From NCBI RefSeq assembly GCF_032854445.1, contig NC_088301.1, forward strand, positions 39,357,187-39,421,186: 64,000 bases of DNA. The letters run 5' to 3'. Shown one piece after another: positions 36,725-51,559 of the stretch. Source of the stretch: Liolophura sinensis (lineage: Eukaryota > Mollusca > Polyplacophora > Chitonida > Chitonidae). Every line of letters begins with the position of its first letter. Position 1 is the first letter of the stretch. Made by a program: the position numbers and the translations under genes. The notes below the pieces were generated by a model that was given only the letters and a program-made list of their open reading frames with translations, did not search any database and was not told where the DNA came from.

Positions 36725-37719
36725 ATTACACAGGTGATACGTTGATGTGTTTCACAGTTATATGTCTCATTTTGTTGCACTGAAGCCAATTTATTTTATG
36801 CTTGCCTTAGCATACGGAAATCATTTAACTATGTTTTGCTGTAGCTCTTTTTCCGTTTCCGCCTATTCCGTTGACCATGAATTCGAGGTGGGTTTTTGGT
36901 ATACTGACATTGATTCACCATTTTTGGTGTATGACAAAACGTTGTGGCACCGACTGGGGGCAATTGACTCTTTATTTCCCGAACCTTATCCGGGACTAAT
37001 AGCTGCAATGTTGTCCCCAACAAATATGTGCACATGAATAGGTTTTAGTGTATTGTTACACCAGCCTGTCGAAGATTTGGACGAGATTGGCTCAGCGATG
37101 AGCCAGACACCACGATGTCCGACTGTGGCTATATAATAGTGGGCCTTGCGTAATTTACCCAGTAATACTGTTCGATTGCAAGACGCAAATACAGACTTAA
37201 AGACTACTGCTACACAGTCTCCCAAATGGCGAGTAACTCATTTCTGCCAAAGGTTCAGTCCACTGGGTCTCTTTAGCCTTTTCTATAAGTCCTCTAGTGA
37301 GCAATGTTGATCAGTGCAAAGTTTAACTGTGTTGGGATCAATTCCTTGTTTAAGATACGTTTTCCAAGACTCCAGCGCAGTCTTTTCTCTAAGCGCTGTA
37401 TGTATCTGAATATTAATGAACAACTGAGTTCTTTCGTCCTGTCACATGACAAGTACTAACCATGTAAAATTTGTGAGAAAATGAAGCGTTTTAAGCAATA
37501 TGGGTCTCTTTCCCAATTCGTTTTCAGAACAGGTGGATTTGAATGTTAGTTCAAAAAACCTAACCTTCCGTAATGACTTTAAAATCTAACTTTCACTGAG
37601 ACTGAACCTTCTGTGCTTTACACTAAAGGCTTAAATTTACAGTTTTCATATCGTATAATGGTTATTACACAAGACGAATGAGGGACAAAATGGTAGTTTC
37701 CTTCAAGATTTTTACCCCT

Positions 37720-38240
37720 AGTGGCGCATCCGTATCTCGGCCCGTCGGTCCGTCCACACCGACATCTATGTAAACACTCTATCTCAAAATTTATGAAACT
37801 TGAATCATATGTACACTTAGGCCTTGGGGAAAACTCTATTTATTTTCGGAGCCTTTGGCCAATTCCTTCAAGGCCATTGGGGTAATTAAGTTATATTTTG
37901 CCACTGGCTTGTAAACACGGTATCTCCTGAACTCTTTAATGAATTTCTGTTAAACCTGTACCACATTTGCACCTAGTCATGCAGAAAAACAATGTTATCT
38001 CTCATTGACCTTGACCTAATTTTTCAATGTCACTGGGATGATTGAAATTATATTTTGTGACAGGCCTATAAAGATGATTTCTTTTGAACTAATTAAACAG
38101 TTCTCATCGACCATTTATACTAGTACACCTAGTCAAGTATAAGAACCCTATTGTTTTTCATTTACCTTTACCTGATTATTTAAGGGATTTTTTAAGGTCT
38201 TTGGGTCGCTTTCATTTTCTTACTGTTTGGTTCTGGCTCA
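37720..38240 (+). repeat. Dispersed repeat, three tandem monomers of ~145 bp
   Basis: Each monomer has a 'GACCTTGACC/AAGGCCATTGGGGTAATT' block, 'ATATTTTG(C/T)(C/G)AC(T/A)GGC', a 'TCTCCTGAACT' or 'TTTTGAACTAATTAAAC' block, then 'TACACCTAGTCA' and a run leading to the next unit. It starts with CGGTCCGTCC. Related copies are at 3550-3860 (+) and 38545-38700 (-). Family unknown to me; it resembles repeats seen in mollusc genomes. Confidence 0.7.
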
Positions 38241-38544
38241 AGGTATCACAGTTCCACCACATATATGAGCGAGTCGGATTCCTACCTTGAGCAAATAGCG
38301 TCGAAATATTATCTACGACGTTTTTGCGACTGTCTGGCTACCAAGTACATGTAATAGAATGGCTTTCGAAGAAAAAGAATTTTACAAGAGCTAATGGTGT
38401 TCACAAGAGTGACAGAAAAGATATATTAGACATGACTGTGTTTTAAATCATATTAAATTATCTCTTGGCCTAAAGCGCAGCTGCAAAAGATAGTGTATTT
38501 ACAAGATAATGATGGTACTGTTCTAAAATAAGTATTTAAAATAA

Positions 38545-38700
38545 GTTACGGTTCTATAAGACCAGGGGCACATATGGTATACAAGTTTGTTGAAAATTGC
38601 TTGAAAAGCTCAAGAGGTATCGTGTTTGCGAGTCTGTCGCAATACATGACTTAAGTGATCCCAATGACCTTGACAAAATAGGACAAGGTAACCTAAAATG
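38545..38700 (-). repeat. Inverted monomer of the ~145-bp dispersed repeat
   Basis: Its reverse complement reads GTCAAGGTCATTGGGATCAC, ACGATACCTCTTGAGC and CATATGTGCCCCTGGTCTTA, matching the monomer order at 37.72-38.24 kb. It stands about 300 bp from the direct copies and just before the CA tract. Confidence 0.7.
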
Positions 38701-38765
38701 AATAGCAATGGTAAAGCGTACATCTGGTAAAACTTTGATTAACATGGCTATGAGTGATCAAAAAG

Positions 38766-42300
<3,535 letters not shown>

Positions 42301-42311
42301 CAATAATAGAC

Positions 42312-44947
42312 TCATTGAACTGCTAAACTTACCGAATATGTTTTACAGCGCAGCAGTCTTTTTACAGCAGCTTTGAATCCTTTATGCATGAAACAGTAAA
42401 GCACTGGATTTTGGGCATTGTTGGAGTGGCCTAACAGTAAAGCGGCATTGTTGGAGTGGCCTAACAGTAAAGCGAAGGAGTACACTTCTGGCGTAACCTG
42501 GGACGTCTTGTCAGGGGTGAAGTCCATATATATCGTCATGATGTAATATGGCAGCCAGCAGACAGCGAACAGAACAGAAATGACGATCATCATGCGAGCA
42601 ACACGGCGCCGGCCTTGAATTACTTTATTGGAGTTACCGACCAAGGAGTCCTGGCGATGTAAGGCGCTGTTGGTGGACCAAAGGGCCAATCCTATCTTGC
42701 TGTATAAAGTCACGACAAGGCTCCCAGGCAAGACGTAAATGAAACAAAGCAAGAAAAGGTCGTACAGCTGCCGGTCTGACCCACCTCTTCCCCAAACCTC
42801 CCTGCAGAACGACAAACTCTTCCCGGCAATGTTGTCATAAACATCAAGTCTTTTCACGACGATGATAGGTATCATGACGAGGGCAGATAAGAACCAGGTG
42901 AGAACTATCACTTTTCGAACAATAGGCACTGTGCAGTACTGGCGGCTTTTCATTGGGTGACAAATCGCCAAAAACCGATCCACACTCATGCACACTATAG
43001 TCAATACACTGGCACAAACAGAAACACCTGAGGAATACAAGATGAAATCAAGTATATTATCTTATATTGTAGAAATAAAAAAAGCAGATTCTCCAAAATT
43101 TGAGACCTAACGAAGGTGACCTGGAAGATTACTGATGATTATATTGTCCGAGAGCGTCTAAAATGTATGTTAGATGCGTTTTTCTGATAATTGAAGCAAA
43201 CGTCAAAAAGGTCACAACATCTATTAGTAATGACATGGCCTTTATATCAAAAGCATTTGGAAACAAAATCTCCAACATCATATTTATTTTTCCAATTCAA
43301 ATGTAGCTATAGCACGGCAAATGTTGCCATAGTAATTACAGTCTTCTGACTGTAGATTCTAACAGGGAACGCTGATTTCTGTCACCTTTACTGGTAATTC
43401 CTCTTACATCGCTCTGGATTGAGGGCAAATGTTCGGCTTCCGAATGCAAACAAGGTCATTTATCTTTCAAAACGTCTGCTCGGGTTTTCTTCTGATGTTC
43501 ACTTTGTTCAAGCTTCAATTTATTTTTTTAAGCGGGAGTAGTGCCTGGTGTCCAGGGTAACAGAAAGCCGTGGTCAGGCAGCTTCGGAAGACATTGGTCT
43601 CAGATAGGGGAAAAGATTACGTCGGTGTTTTTCTTACATTCAGAAAGTCATATAAAGGAATTAAGGAGACTCAGTTTGGAAAGATTCCAGAGCCGCTGCG
43701 ACTGAAAGGAGCTTTGTATTGCTCTCCGAGATCTCTGCTCTGATGTAATCTGATTTTGTCGGTGAATTGGTGATGATCTTATCCGGAGCATGCCCTGGTC
43801 AGAAGTAGGATACGTGCAGGCTTAGGCCATGTCCCGTCTCACGGTCAATAATCATCAATCCTTTCTTCCTGTGATTTCTTGGACATCAGGGATAATCTTT
43901 CAAAACTCAGCAAATCAGTTTCCTTACATAAGATTAATTGTGAAAACATTCCCTCAAACTCCCTTGATGTAATTTACTTTACAGAAACCATATTCCGAGG
44001 AGATTGCAATCATACAAAATAAAGGAAGGTTATATACAAAAAAGTAAATGAGGAATCTCTCTTAAATCCAATTAATCCAACGATAGTTTTTTGTTAAAAA
44101 CAATCTTGATAGATGCGGCATTTGTCTACAATATTGTGAGACCTGCTGTCTGCCAAATAGTTACTGATGAATTCAGTTTTTCATTTCTCTTACACTTGAT
44201 ATCAGAATGTCATTATGTACGTTCTTGTAATGTTAGTGCTGCATTTGGCAGTTGCTTTTATTTAAAACCAGACAGAAAGCTGAAAATGGTATACACCATG
44301 GTTACCAAAAGGCATAGATATTCGTCACACATAAGTTTTAAGCTTACCTTGCATATATTCTGTGATTTTGCAAAGGAATTCTCCGTAGATCCATAACTGG
44401 TATATCTTCTGGGTGACAGTAATTGGTATACAGATCAGGGTAACTGTAAATATAAATTATTACAGTTGACCATATATGTATATAGTTCATATATGTATAT
44501 CGCTTATATACTCCTTAGGTACAATACCAAAGCTTACACAAAACAGCAGTACACTGTCTGTCTTTGGCTTGGTTATGTGTATAGTTATATGACATGATGA
44601 ATCGATCAAGGCAGACTTTTTTTATCATAAAGACTCGAGCTTAACATGGTTTATCCGCAATGGTCCACTCGTCTATGCAGGCTGATTCTTTCCATTACCA
44701 AACCAAGCATATGTGACCTGTCAGCAATGGTGCATGGATTCGAATTAATGATCACCTGTAACCTGTATTGTGTGGCAAAACTAAGTCATAAATAAAGAAA
44801 TGCGTACCAAAATAAGTGAATAGAATGAAACAAATCAAGTTGGGGAGATTTGGCCACTGCGACAGGAAAGGGTATATAGCAATGACAAGGTATTCCGTTA
44901 TCACATCAGTGGGCTGGAAGATGATCGTGAGTACACAGTAAGACAGC
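42312..44947 (-). CDS. Class A (rhodopsin-type) peptide G-protein-coupled receptor, partial
   Basis: Exons supported: 44947-44808 (TM2 end, extracellular loop 1, start of TM3) and 43027-42312 (TM3 to C-tail). The join is phase 1 and restores the expected spacing from the TM3 cysteine (NLICFILFTYF) to SVCASVLTIVCMSVDRF; DRF replaces DRY. Further marks are TM4, a CREVW-containing loop 2, TM5 (YVLPGSLVVTLY), a basic loop 3 (QGRRRVARM), TM6 CWLPYY and TM7 NPVLY followed by CFMHKGF. Ligand class unknown; the pattern is that of neuropeptide receptors. The reading frame stops at 42312, but a consensus donor (TCG then GTAAGT, exon end 42333) suggests a further C-terminal exon. TM1 and the D2.50 position were not found in a confident exon. 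TM7 carries an exact 30-bp duplication (42415-42474). Confidence 0.85.
42415..42474 (-). repeat. Exact 30-bp in-frame tandem duplication in TM7 of the GPCR
   Basis: Positions 42415-42444 and 42445-42474 are identical. Translated, the ten residues ALLLGHSNNA occur twice in a row just before QNPVLY. Removing one copy gives a TM7 of normal length, so the duplication adds ten residues. Confidence 0.97.
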
Positions 44948-45009
44948 CTGCGAACTCCCTGGCTTAGGTCATAAAAGCGCTGACCTTCAAATGACCCATG
45001 GCGGAGCAT

Positions 45010-46290
45010 TCAGCAAACTTTTAGTAAAAAAAAAAAAACGGTTGTGCCGAATTTGCAAATAAAAAATTGAAATCCCCACATCATACTGTAAGGGTACCAC
45101 TATCGGAGAGCAAAGGTGAGACACAGTTGGCTTGTTTAACTTTCAAGTCAGTCACAGACCTTACCCAAGAGCTGCCTGTGAATGTGTAACTTCTTAGGTC
45201 GGACGGTTGACAGAAGCGTCCGTGATGCCGAGGTGTCGATGTTTGTTCTACTCCTCGGAAGTATACACAAAGTCACTTTCAAGGTAGTTCGGATGAAATG
45301 TAAGTTATCGTACAAAGAGAAAATGAGCGATACAAGCTCCAAAATAACGTTTCCAAAAAATGGCAAGTGGCGAACACAAGATCACAAAGTGCTCTCTACA
45401 GAAAATGGAGTACGAATGTCGAATGGCGTGAAAGCCGATATCTCCAAACCCAGCAAAATTCTTCACAGTGAATGATAGTAAATGTGACTACTTACAAGTC
45501 GTTAACAACTCCGTTGTCCACATTTATAGACCACAATAAAGGAAATTATGGGTGATTTGATTGTAAACATGTTTACAACATCGATACATATTTCCAGAAT
45601 ATACACTCTATTCACAATGACACTAAACTCATGAACACCGAAGCCTTGAGAACGCTCGACAGAACCACAGTGCTGGCTACAATATACAGAGTGGGAATTC
45701 AGTGTTCAAAGATGGGGTTCATAACAATATTTACTTGACAAAAGTAAAGCACTTAACATATTGTGTTGTATGTGCAAGAATGGATGTGTCTTTAAGGTGA
45801 CAATATCTGTTAAACTGGCGAAACTCCCACTCTTTTTGCTTTAAATACCTTCACTTGATTGTATAGGAAACTCAGTTACTACGAATACATAAAAAGGGAC
45901 AGACGTCAATGAGCAACGTAGACTCGTACACCTCACTCGTTAATTTCTACAGTAAACGTTATATGATAGTGTGGAAATTCTCTTTCTCGGTGCTATGCGT
46001 TATGGTCTACTATATGATTATTCACCTGTGGCTTTACCTGTGTTACACCAGGTTTCGATCATTTGTCCTGAATTTTAGATTTCGTACATATATCCTGGAT
46101 CTCAATGGTAATGACAGGCTTTTGACCAATGACATACGATTCCTATGTGTAACTGGTTAGGCTATGCCAGGTGGTATCTCAGGTAGTACCTCATGACATG
46201 TGGTACTTTCCGGCATCTAACCCGTTTGATTCGGCAATAACATGACTAACTTCAAATAAGCAAAAATGTCTTTGGAACAGCGTAAATCCC
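45010..46290. other. No gene seen
   Basis: Chance ORFs on both strands. This is the likely GPCR intron or upstream region. Confidence 0.35.
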
Positions 46291-46298
46291 TATGTCAC

Positions 46299-46508
46299 TT
46301 TATTTATTTATTTATTTATTTGATTGGGGTTTTGCGCCATATTCAAGAATATTTCATACTACTGCGACCGGACAGAGCCCATTGTAAACCCACGACCATC
46401 CGCAGATTGCTGGAGACCTTTTCACGTGCCATCCAAGAGAAAACCAGCGTGAGGTCGCTTGGTCGCACTGGTGAATGGATTCTGAGTCACTGTGCTGTGC
46501 TACCCCCA
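46299..46508 (-). mobile_element. SINE family A, minus orientation, near full-length
   Basis: Begins with (ATTT)n at 46299-46320, then GATTGGGGTTTTGCGCCATA, TTCAAGAATATTTCA, CCCACGACCATCCGCAG and a degraded inverted tRNA-like head to about 46508. The overlapping frames are shadows. Confidence 0.8.
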
Positions 46509-46509
46509 G

Positions 46510-48200
46510 TGAATAAAAATATACTACATAAATTATATGTAACTTGTGATATTGTCTTGTGCATATGCATAGCTGGGATTTTGGAAACTCGAACGATACG
46601 TGGTAAAAGAATTCATATACTCCCATAAGCGGAATAATTCTTAGTCAGAGCACATTTCTTCTGAGTCAGACAGACATTCATCAGCTCGACCCATCATCTC
46701 GGTGGAGCAATTATAGAACAGAAGACAGCCGCCAAGCTAACAACTGACAAGCTTTCAAATCTGTTGGATGAAATATGCAAAGGAGACGAGCCAAGTTGGT
46801 TCCGATACTACTGCGGTCATGGCTAGATGTCGGATCTTCTATCTAGATCCCTGAAGTTTTTGATTCTCAGGGAAATGTACACGGTTAATTAACCTAACAC
46901 GATCCACGACATACGGTATGTACGCCAGTCAGGCAGCAGATAAATATACTCTTTGAACTTCATTAGCGTTAATAGCTGTTCTATGCACATAGTATACCAC
47001 ATACTCTGAAAGTATGGCGCCACAGATTATAGCCAAATCGACACAGAATTCTGCACAGGAAATTGCACATGTAGGAAATTCCCTATATGTTTAGAAACAT
47101 ATGCATGCAGTATTCTCTGGTGCATGGAGAGTTTCTTGAAAACGGGAATGAACCATGTCCTCATTGTGCAGATGTTCCCAAGGATAACCACTCTCCACAT
47201 GCATGCATTGCTGCACAACATTACAAGACACAGAACTGTTCAGTCAAATAAGATCGCGGAAAGAGAACTACACTCGTGCGCTATAATAAGTTATGTCAAA
47301 TAAGTCGGCATTTTGAAAGGAAACAAATTATTATCTTCTCTGTTTCTGTTACATAATATCCGCTTCGTTTAATTCAGCTGTTGAGAGCATAAAATGTTTG
47401 CTTGTCCAAAACCTTTGTCGGTTCCTGACAGAAATTACTTAAGAAGTAGATTTGCTTTTTACTCACCCATAACATCACTGTGTGCATACAGTTAATATGG
47501 ACTACATCAAACCGGGAAGCATGCATGTGCAGAACTGGCAAATACTAGATGGACATTTCATGGATGTACGTGTTTGCTGTTTATGTGTATACAAGATTTA
47601 ATCAAGTCAGTCGCGTGAGAAGTTGAGCTTTGGACACAAGAGCTCATCAAGCTCTGAGCGCGCTAGTGAACTGTTAGCCTAGGGTGTCTATTTCACCGAC
47701 GGACTACTTTATCGAATTAGTTGTCAGAATGGCTTTTTTGTGATCAGGTTACGAAGATGATTATCATTGCAAATGAAGTATCCGTGCTAAGTAGCGCCTT
47801 CCTCTTCTGTGAGAGTTTATTGTATCGCATGACCATAAATAAATCATTTAAGCTACACAAACAGCACGTCAGTTGTCCGAGAAGAAAGGCGATCACTCTT
47901 TTTCCCAGAGCAATTTGACAATATGAAACAATTTTAAGACTCGGCGATAGATTTATTAAATTTTCTGAATAACACTGTCTGAGAGCAAAGGGACTGCGTA
48001 ACTATGCCTACAGCCATAATCAGCGATCCAACTGACGAGTAGCTTGAGAAGTAATACCTTAGTTCTAAGTGTGCAGATTTTTAGGAGTAAGCCATCTATT
48101 TCAACACATAGCAAGCTGTATACTGCGTGCATATGCTAAATTAATATTTAGATATTATTACTCTTGAATATTTTACATGCAGATGTGTAATTGAACAAAA
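46510..48200. other. No gene seen
   Basis: No ORF with recognisable content. A - strand frame near 47221-47027 includes VVILGNIC, TM1-like by chance or as a GPCR exon; its splice sites are not convincing. Confidence 0.3.
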
Positions 48201-48326
48201 GCTGTTATATACATGCGAAACAATTATTAATGTAACTGGGAATTCGACTGTGTATTAGGGGCCAGTTACACAATACACGGCCATGGTGGCTGAATATAAT
48301 TTTGTCTTCGATCCTGTAGCAGCAAC

Positions 48327-48432
48327 TTCCAAAAATGAACGTTATGAAGAACGGTAAACAAAGCCTGTAAAGCCTATATGGGATGAATGGAGGCTTAGGA
48401 GTACATTCCATAAGGGCAGATACATTGGTCAT
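48327..48432 (-). CDS. Candidate N-terminal exon of the GPCR gene
   Basis: ATG at 48432 starts MTNVSALMEC (a possible N-glycosylation site), continues PPFIPYRLYRLCLPFFITFIFG, and so has the look of an extracellular N-terminus running into TM1. It would be 106 nt (phase 1) if the weak donor GTTGCT at 48326 is used. The link to the exons at 44.9 and 43.0 kb is inference: same strand, right order, but the rest of TM1 and loop 1 is missing. Confidence 0.3.
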
Positions 48433-51340
48433 ATTAGATCTTCTCTGGACGAACTGTTCGAGTCGATGTTGTCAGGATAGCTGGATTCTGGTAAGCTGTT
48501 GCTCCCAGGCAAGATAAAGCGTAGATCCACTTCTCTTTACTCTAGTAAAATGTCGACAGATAACGGCTTTATATGCAATATTACGACGTCAGTCAAAGCT
48601 AGTGACCCAAACGCTAATTGTAACAGGTGGGGCCGTCTAATTTGTCTGGACAATATATCAACATTTTGGTCAATTCCAGGATGCTATACCTTATTACTGG
48701 AGGATCCAGTCACGTCGCAGTTCCGTCCAACATTTGATTCATGACTTGGATCTGCCAGGAAACAGCATTTAATTCCAACGAACCTGATAGGGCTTGGCAC
48801 TTAAAATCTGGGACTGTGACGTCGATTTCCTTATACGATATGCTTTTCACTGACTTGAGACAATTCTGTTGGGCGTTCTGTCAAGGCTCATGGCCATACC
48901 ATTTCGCCACGTAACTGTCAATCACATCTACATGTCAGACAACACCGTTGTCCTCTTTCCATTTATGTTTCATATTTCACCGCATAATATACACACCAGT
49001 CATGTTTCCGTTATTAATTTTCTCCAGTATTAAACTCGGCAGCATAAACAAATATGACGTAAATAATGTAAAGTTGACTTATAGATATATATTTTCAAAT
49101 CTAAAGTACTGAGTCTTTCCATGATTACAATAGTGGGTGACATGTTTCAATGGTTTCTTAAAACATGTTAAGATGGACCATGTTTATCATAAATATACAC
49201 GTGGGTGCGGAATTCCTCTACAAAGCAATAAACCGTGTCTAATCTAATGCATTCCAACCTTAATTATATCTAACGGATTTCGTACCGAGGAAATCCCAAG
49301 CTTTAATTGACACGGAAAATAAACGCCCTGATTTTGTTCAATTTCTTATAGTTTGCTTATTTAATAGTATCGGGTCATTTTATGTCATGTAACTGACATC
49401 CAGAAAGCCATTGTACATCCAGAAAGCCATTCTCATTTCCTACATGCTTATGGTGCTGTCTTATTTTAACGTCAGGCTGAATACACCGCACACGTCATGG
49501 GTATACTAATGGGCCTGCTAGTCCTTGGCCAATCTTCTTACATGCTGACAAGCTAAGAAGTGTCATCACAGTTAACTAATCTCCAATATATCCAGTGTGT
49601 TTTATTTATTTATTGTGGACTTTTCTTTTTTTTTCCTACTCTGCTTTCAGCAAACTGTAATTTTCGGATACTCTTCCAAACTCCTCACAGTTCAATTCCT
49701 ACCAGTGCAGATTTCAGCAATTGCTGTTTTCCGACAAGCCTCCGTCCTTATTACGGTGTTTTTCTCCCCTGATTTCAACTACTGTAATTTTCAGCCACAC
49801 GTCCATCAACTCCTCACAGAGCAGGATTCAGCGATTGCTGTTTTCCGACAAGCTTTCGTACCCTTTACAGCAATGGCGCCGCTGTTGTTATTGGCGAATG
49901 CTTCATGTTTATCTATTGTAATGAAGGCGTTTTCTACTGCTTGAAGATTTAGGAATATGCAATCATTGATTCACATCGTGGTTGATGGCTCGACGGGACT
50001 CATAGGAACCCACACAGGCTCAGGATAGAAACACATCGAAGACTGATAAATACAAAGTTTTATTTATTCATGGGTCAAGATTAAAGAGAAGCTTATCTTC
50101 ATGAAAACACAGCATACATCTTTGTCTGCTCCGTGCCCATTAAGACTAGGCCAATAACCTTGTTCCTGACTGCGCGATTTATGGAGTACACGACATGTAT
50201 GATGAAACCGAACAGTTAATCTAAAACCACCAGCCTTATTGTAAGCTACTTACGAACTGTTCATACATATTCCTCTGTCTCCGTGAAAGCGAGTTTTAAT
50301 TGATCTCGTCGTGGAACAGGCACCCTTGCCCATCAAACGGGGCTTAACGGAAGATTTCCGGAGTCACCTATTAAACGCCCAGCAATTAAACGCAGAGCAC
50401 AATATCCTCAGAATAGATAGATCAATCCAGCAAAATGTCCTTTCATATGCTGCCAAACCATTTGCGTGGTAGAAATAGTTAGAGGAAGAAAAGCATGGGT
50501 AATTAGAGACACACAGATCGCTCCGTGAGACCTTTCAGTTATGGAGATAGGTCTTTCCTGGCAATGAGACAAGCATATCCATTAATGTGAGCTGAAGTAC
50601 GCATGCCTGTGGCAATTTTCTACCACAATATGAGACTGACCATTTGTGATTCGGGTGAATGTTAAACATTGCTACTTTTATCCTTATACAACTACTAATA
50701 TTCTCTTAGCAAGTAAAGCAACCAGCACCTGAAGGAAACTACAGCTGTCTTGCCTCATTAGAACGTGTGCCCAAAACATATGGCTGTGGTAATGCCGATG
50801 AGGAACAAAGGCATAATAGTTCATTTATTCATTAGAAAGCTCTCAGGCAATGGTATAAACTGGTTTAATCCTCATTAAAGAAGACAGTCAGGTTGAGATC
50901 ATGTGAAAAGTTTCTCAGTCCACACTATGACTTTTGCTGGAGGAGATTGCACGGTGTGAGCTTGAAAATGTGTAGGCCTACATAATTTGCTACTATTTAT
51001 GCATTTACATGAACAGTTAGAATAAAGTCCTAACTGCGGTAAATTGACCAGAGGCTGTATTTTACTGGTTGCGTGTCACCATTTTCCAGCTATCACACTG
51101 TCTTCGCTGCTCTGGTTTTTCTCTCTATGGTGCACGTCTTAATTATGTTAGAGTACAACACCGTATTGTTGCATATACCCTTTCCTACAAATCCTGTATA
51201 GTGAAGTACTGTGTTTCATTTAAGTATTTTGCCTTTTACACCTGGAGCAAGCGTGTTAAAACCAAAGTGTTAAGAAGCATACTCAGTATAACATGACGTT
51301 TAAAGCCTTGTCATGAATGGCTAGTACAAAGACACGAGAG
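48433..51340. other. No gene seen; tandem duplication at 49655-49866; possible regulatory DNA at 50.28-50.62 kb
   Basis: ORFs here are short and unrelated to known families. 49655-49745 and 49782-49866 are imperfect direct repeats. A well-mixed, low-repeat stretch at 50280-50620 has several TAATTA/TTAAT motifs. Confidence 0.35.
49655..49866 (+). repeat. Imperfect tandem duplication, ~90-bp units
   Basis: Both halves share CTGTAATTTTC, ACTCCTCACAG, GATTTCAGC(A/G)ATTGC-like sequence and the identical block ATTGCTGTTTTCCGACAAGC. Unit starts are about 127 bp apart. Confidence 0.75.
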
Positions 51341-51351
51341 AGTAAGAACGA

Positions 51352-51556
51352 TAAAATTGCCATACTTCACCAGAATAGCCATATTTCACCAAAATAGCCA
51401 TACTTCACCAGAATAGACATACTTCACCAAAATAGCCATACTTCACCAGAATTGCCATAATTCACCACAATAGCCATAATTCACCACAATAGCCATATTT
51501 CACCAAAATAGCCATACTTCACCAGAATAGACATACTTCACTAGAATAGTGATACT
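51352..51556 (+). repeat. 19-bp tandem repeat, about 11 copies
   Basis: The unit is close to ATAGCCATACTTCACCAGA. Copies alternate between CACCAGA, CACCAAA and CACCACA endings, and a few read GACAT instead of GCCAT. Confidence 0.9.
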
Positions 51557-51559
51557 TTG

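Noticed and set aside
45182-45475. 97-codon + strand ORF and its 72-codon antisense partner
   Set aside because: Neither shows a domain; a donor-like GTAAGG on the - strand is not matched by an acceptor that gives a receptor-like frame.
47027-47221. - strand frame with VVILGNIC as a GPCR TM1/loop-1 exon
   Set aside because: The residues after GN do not match loop 1 or TM2, and no good donor was found.
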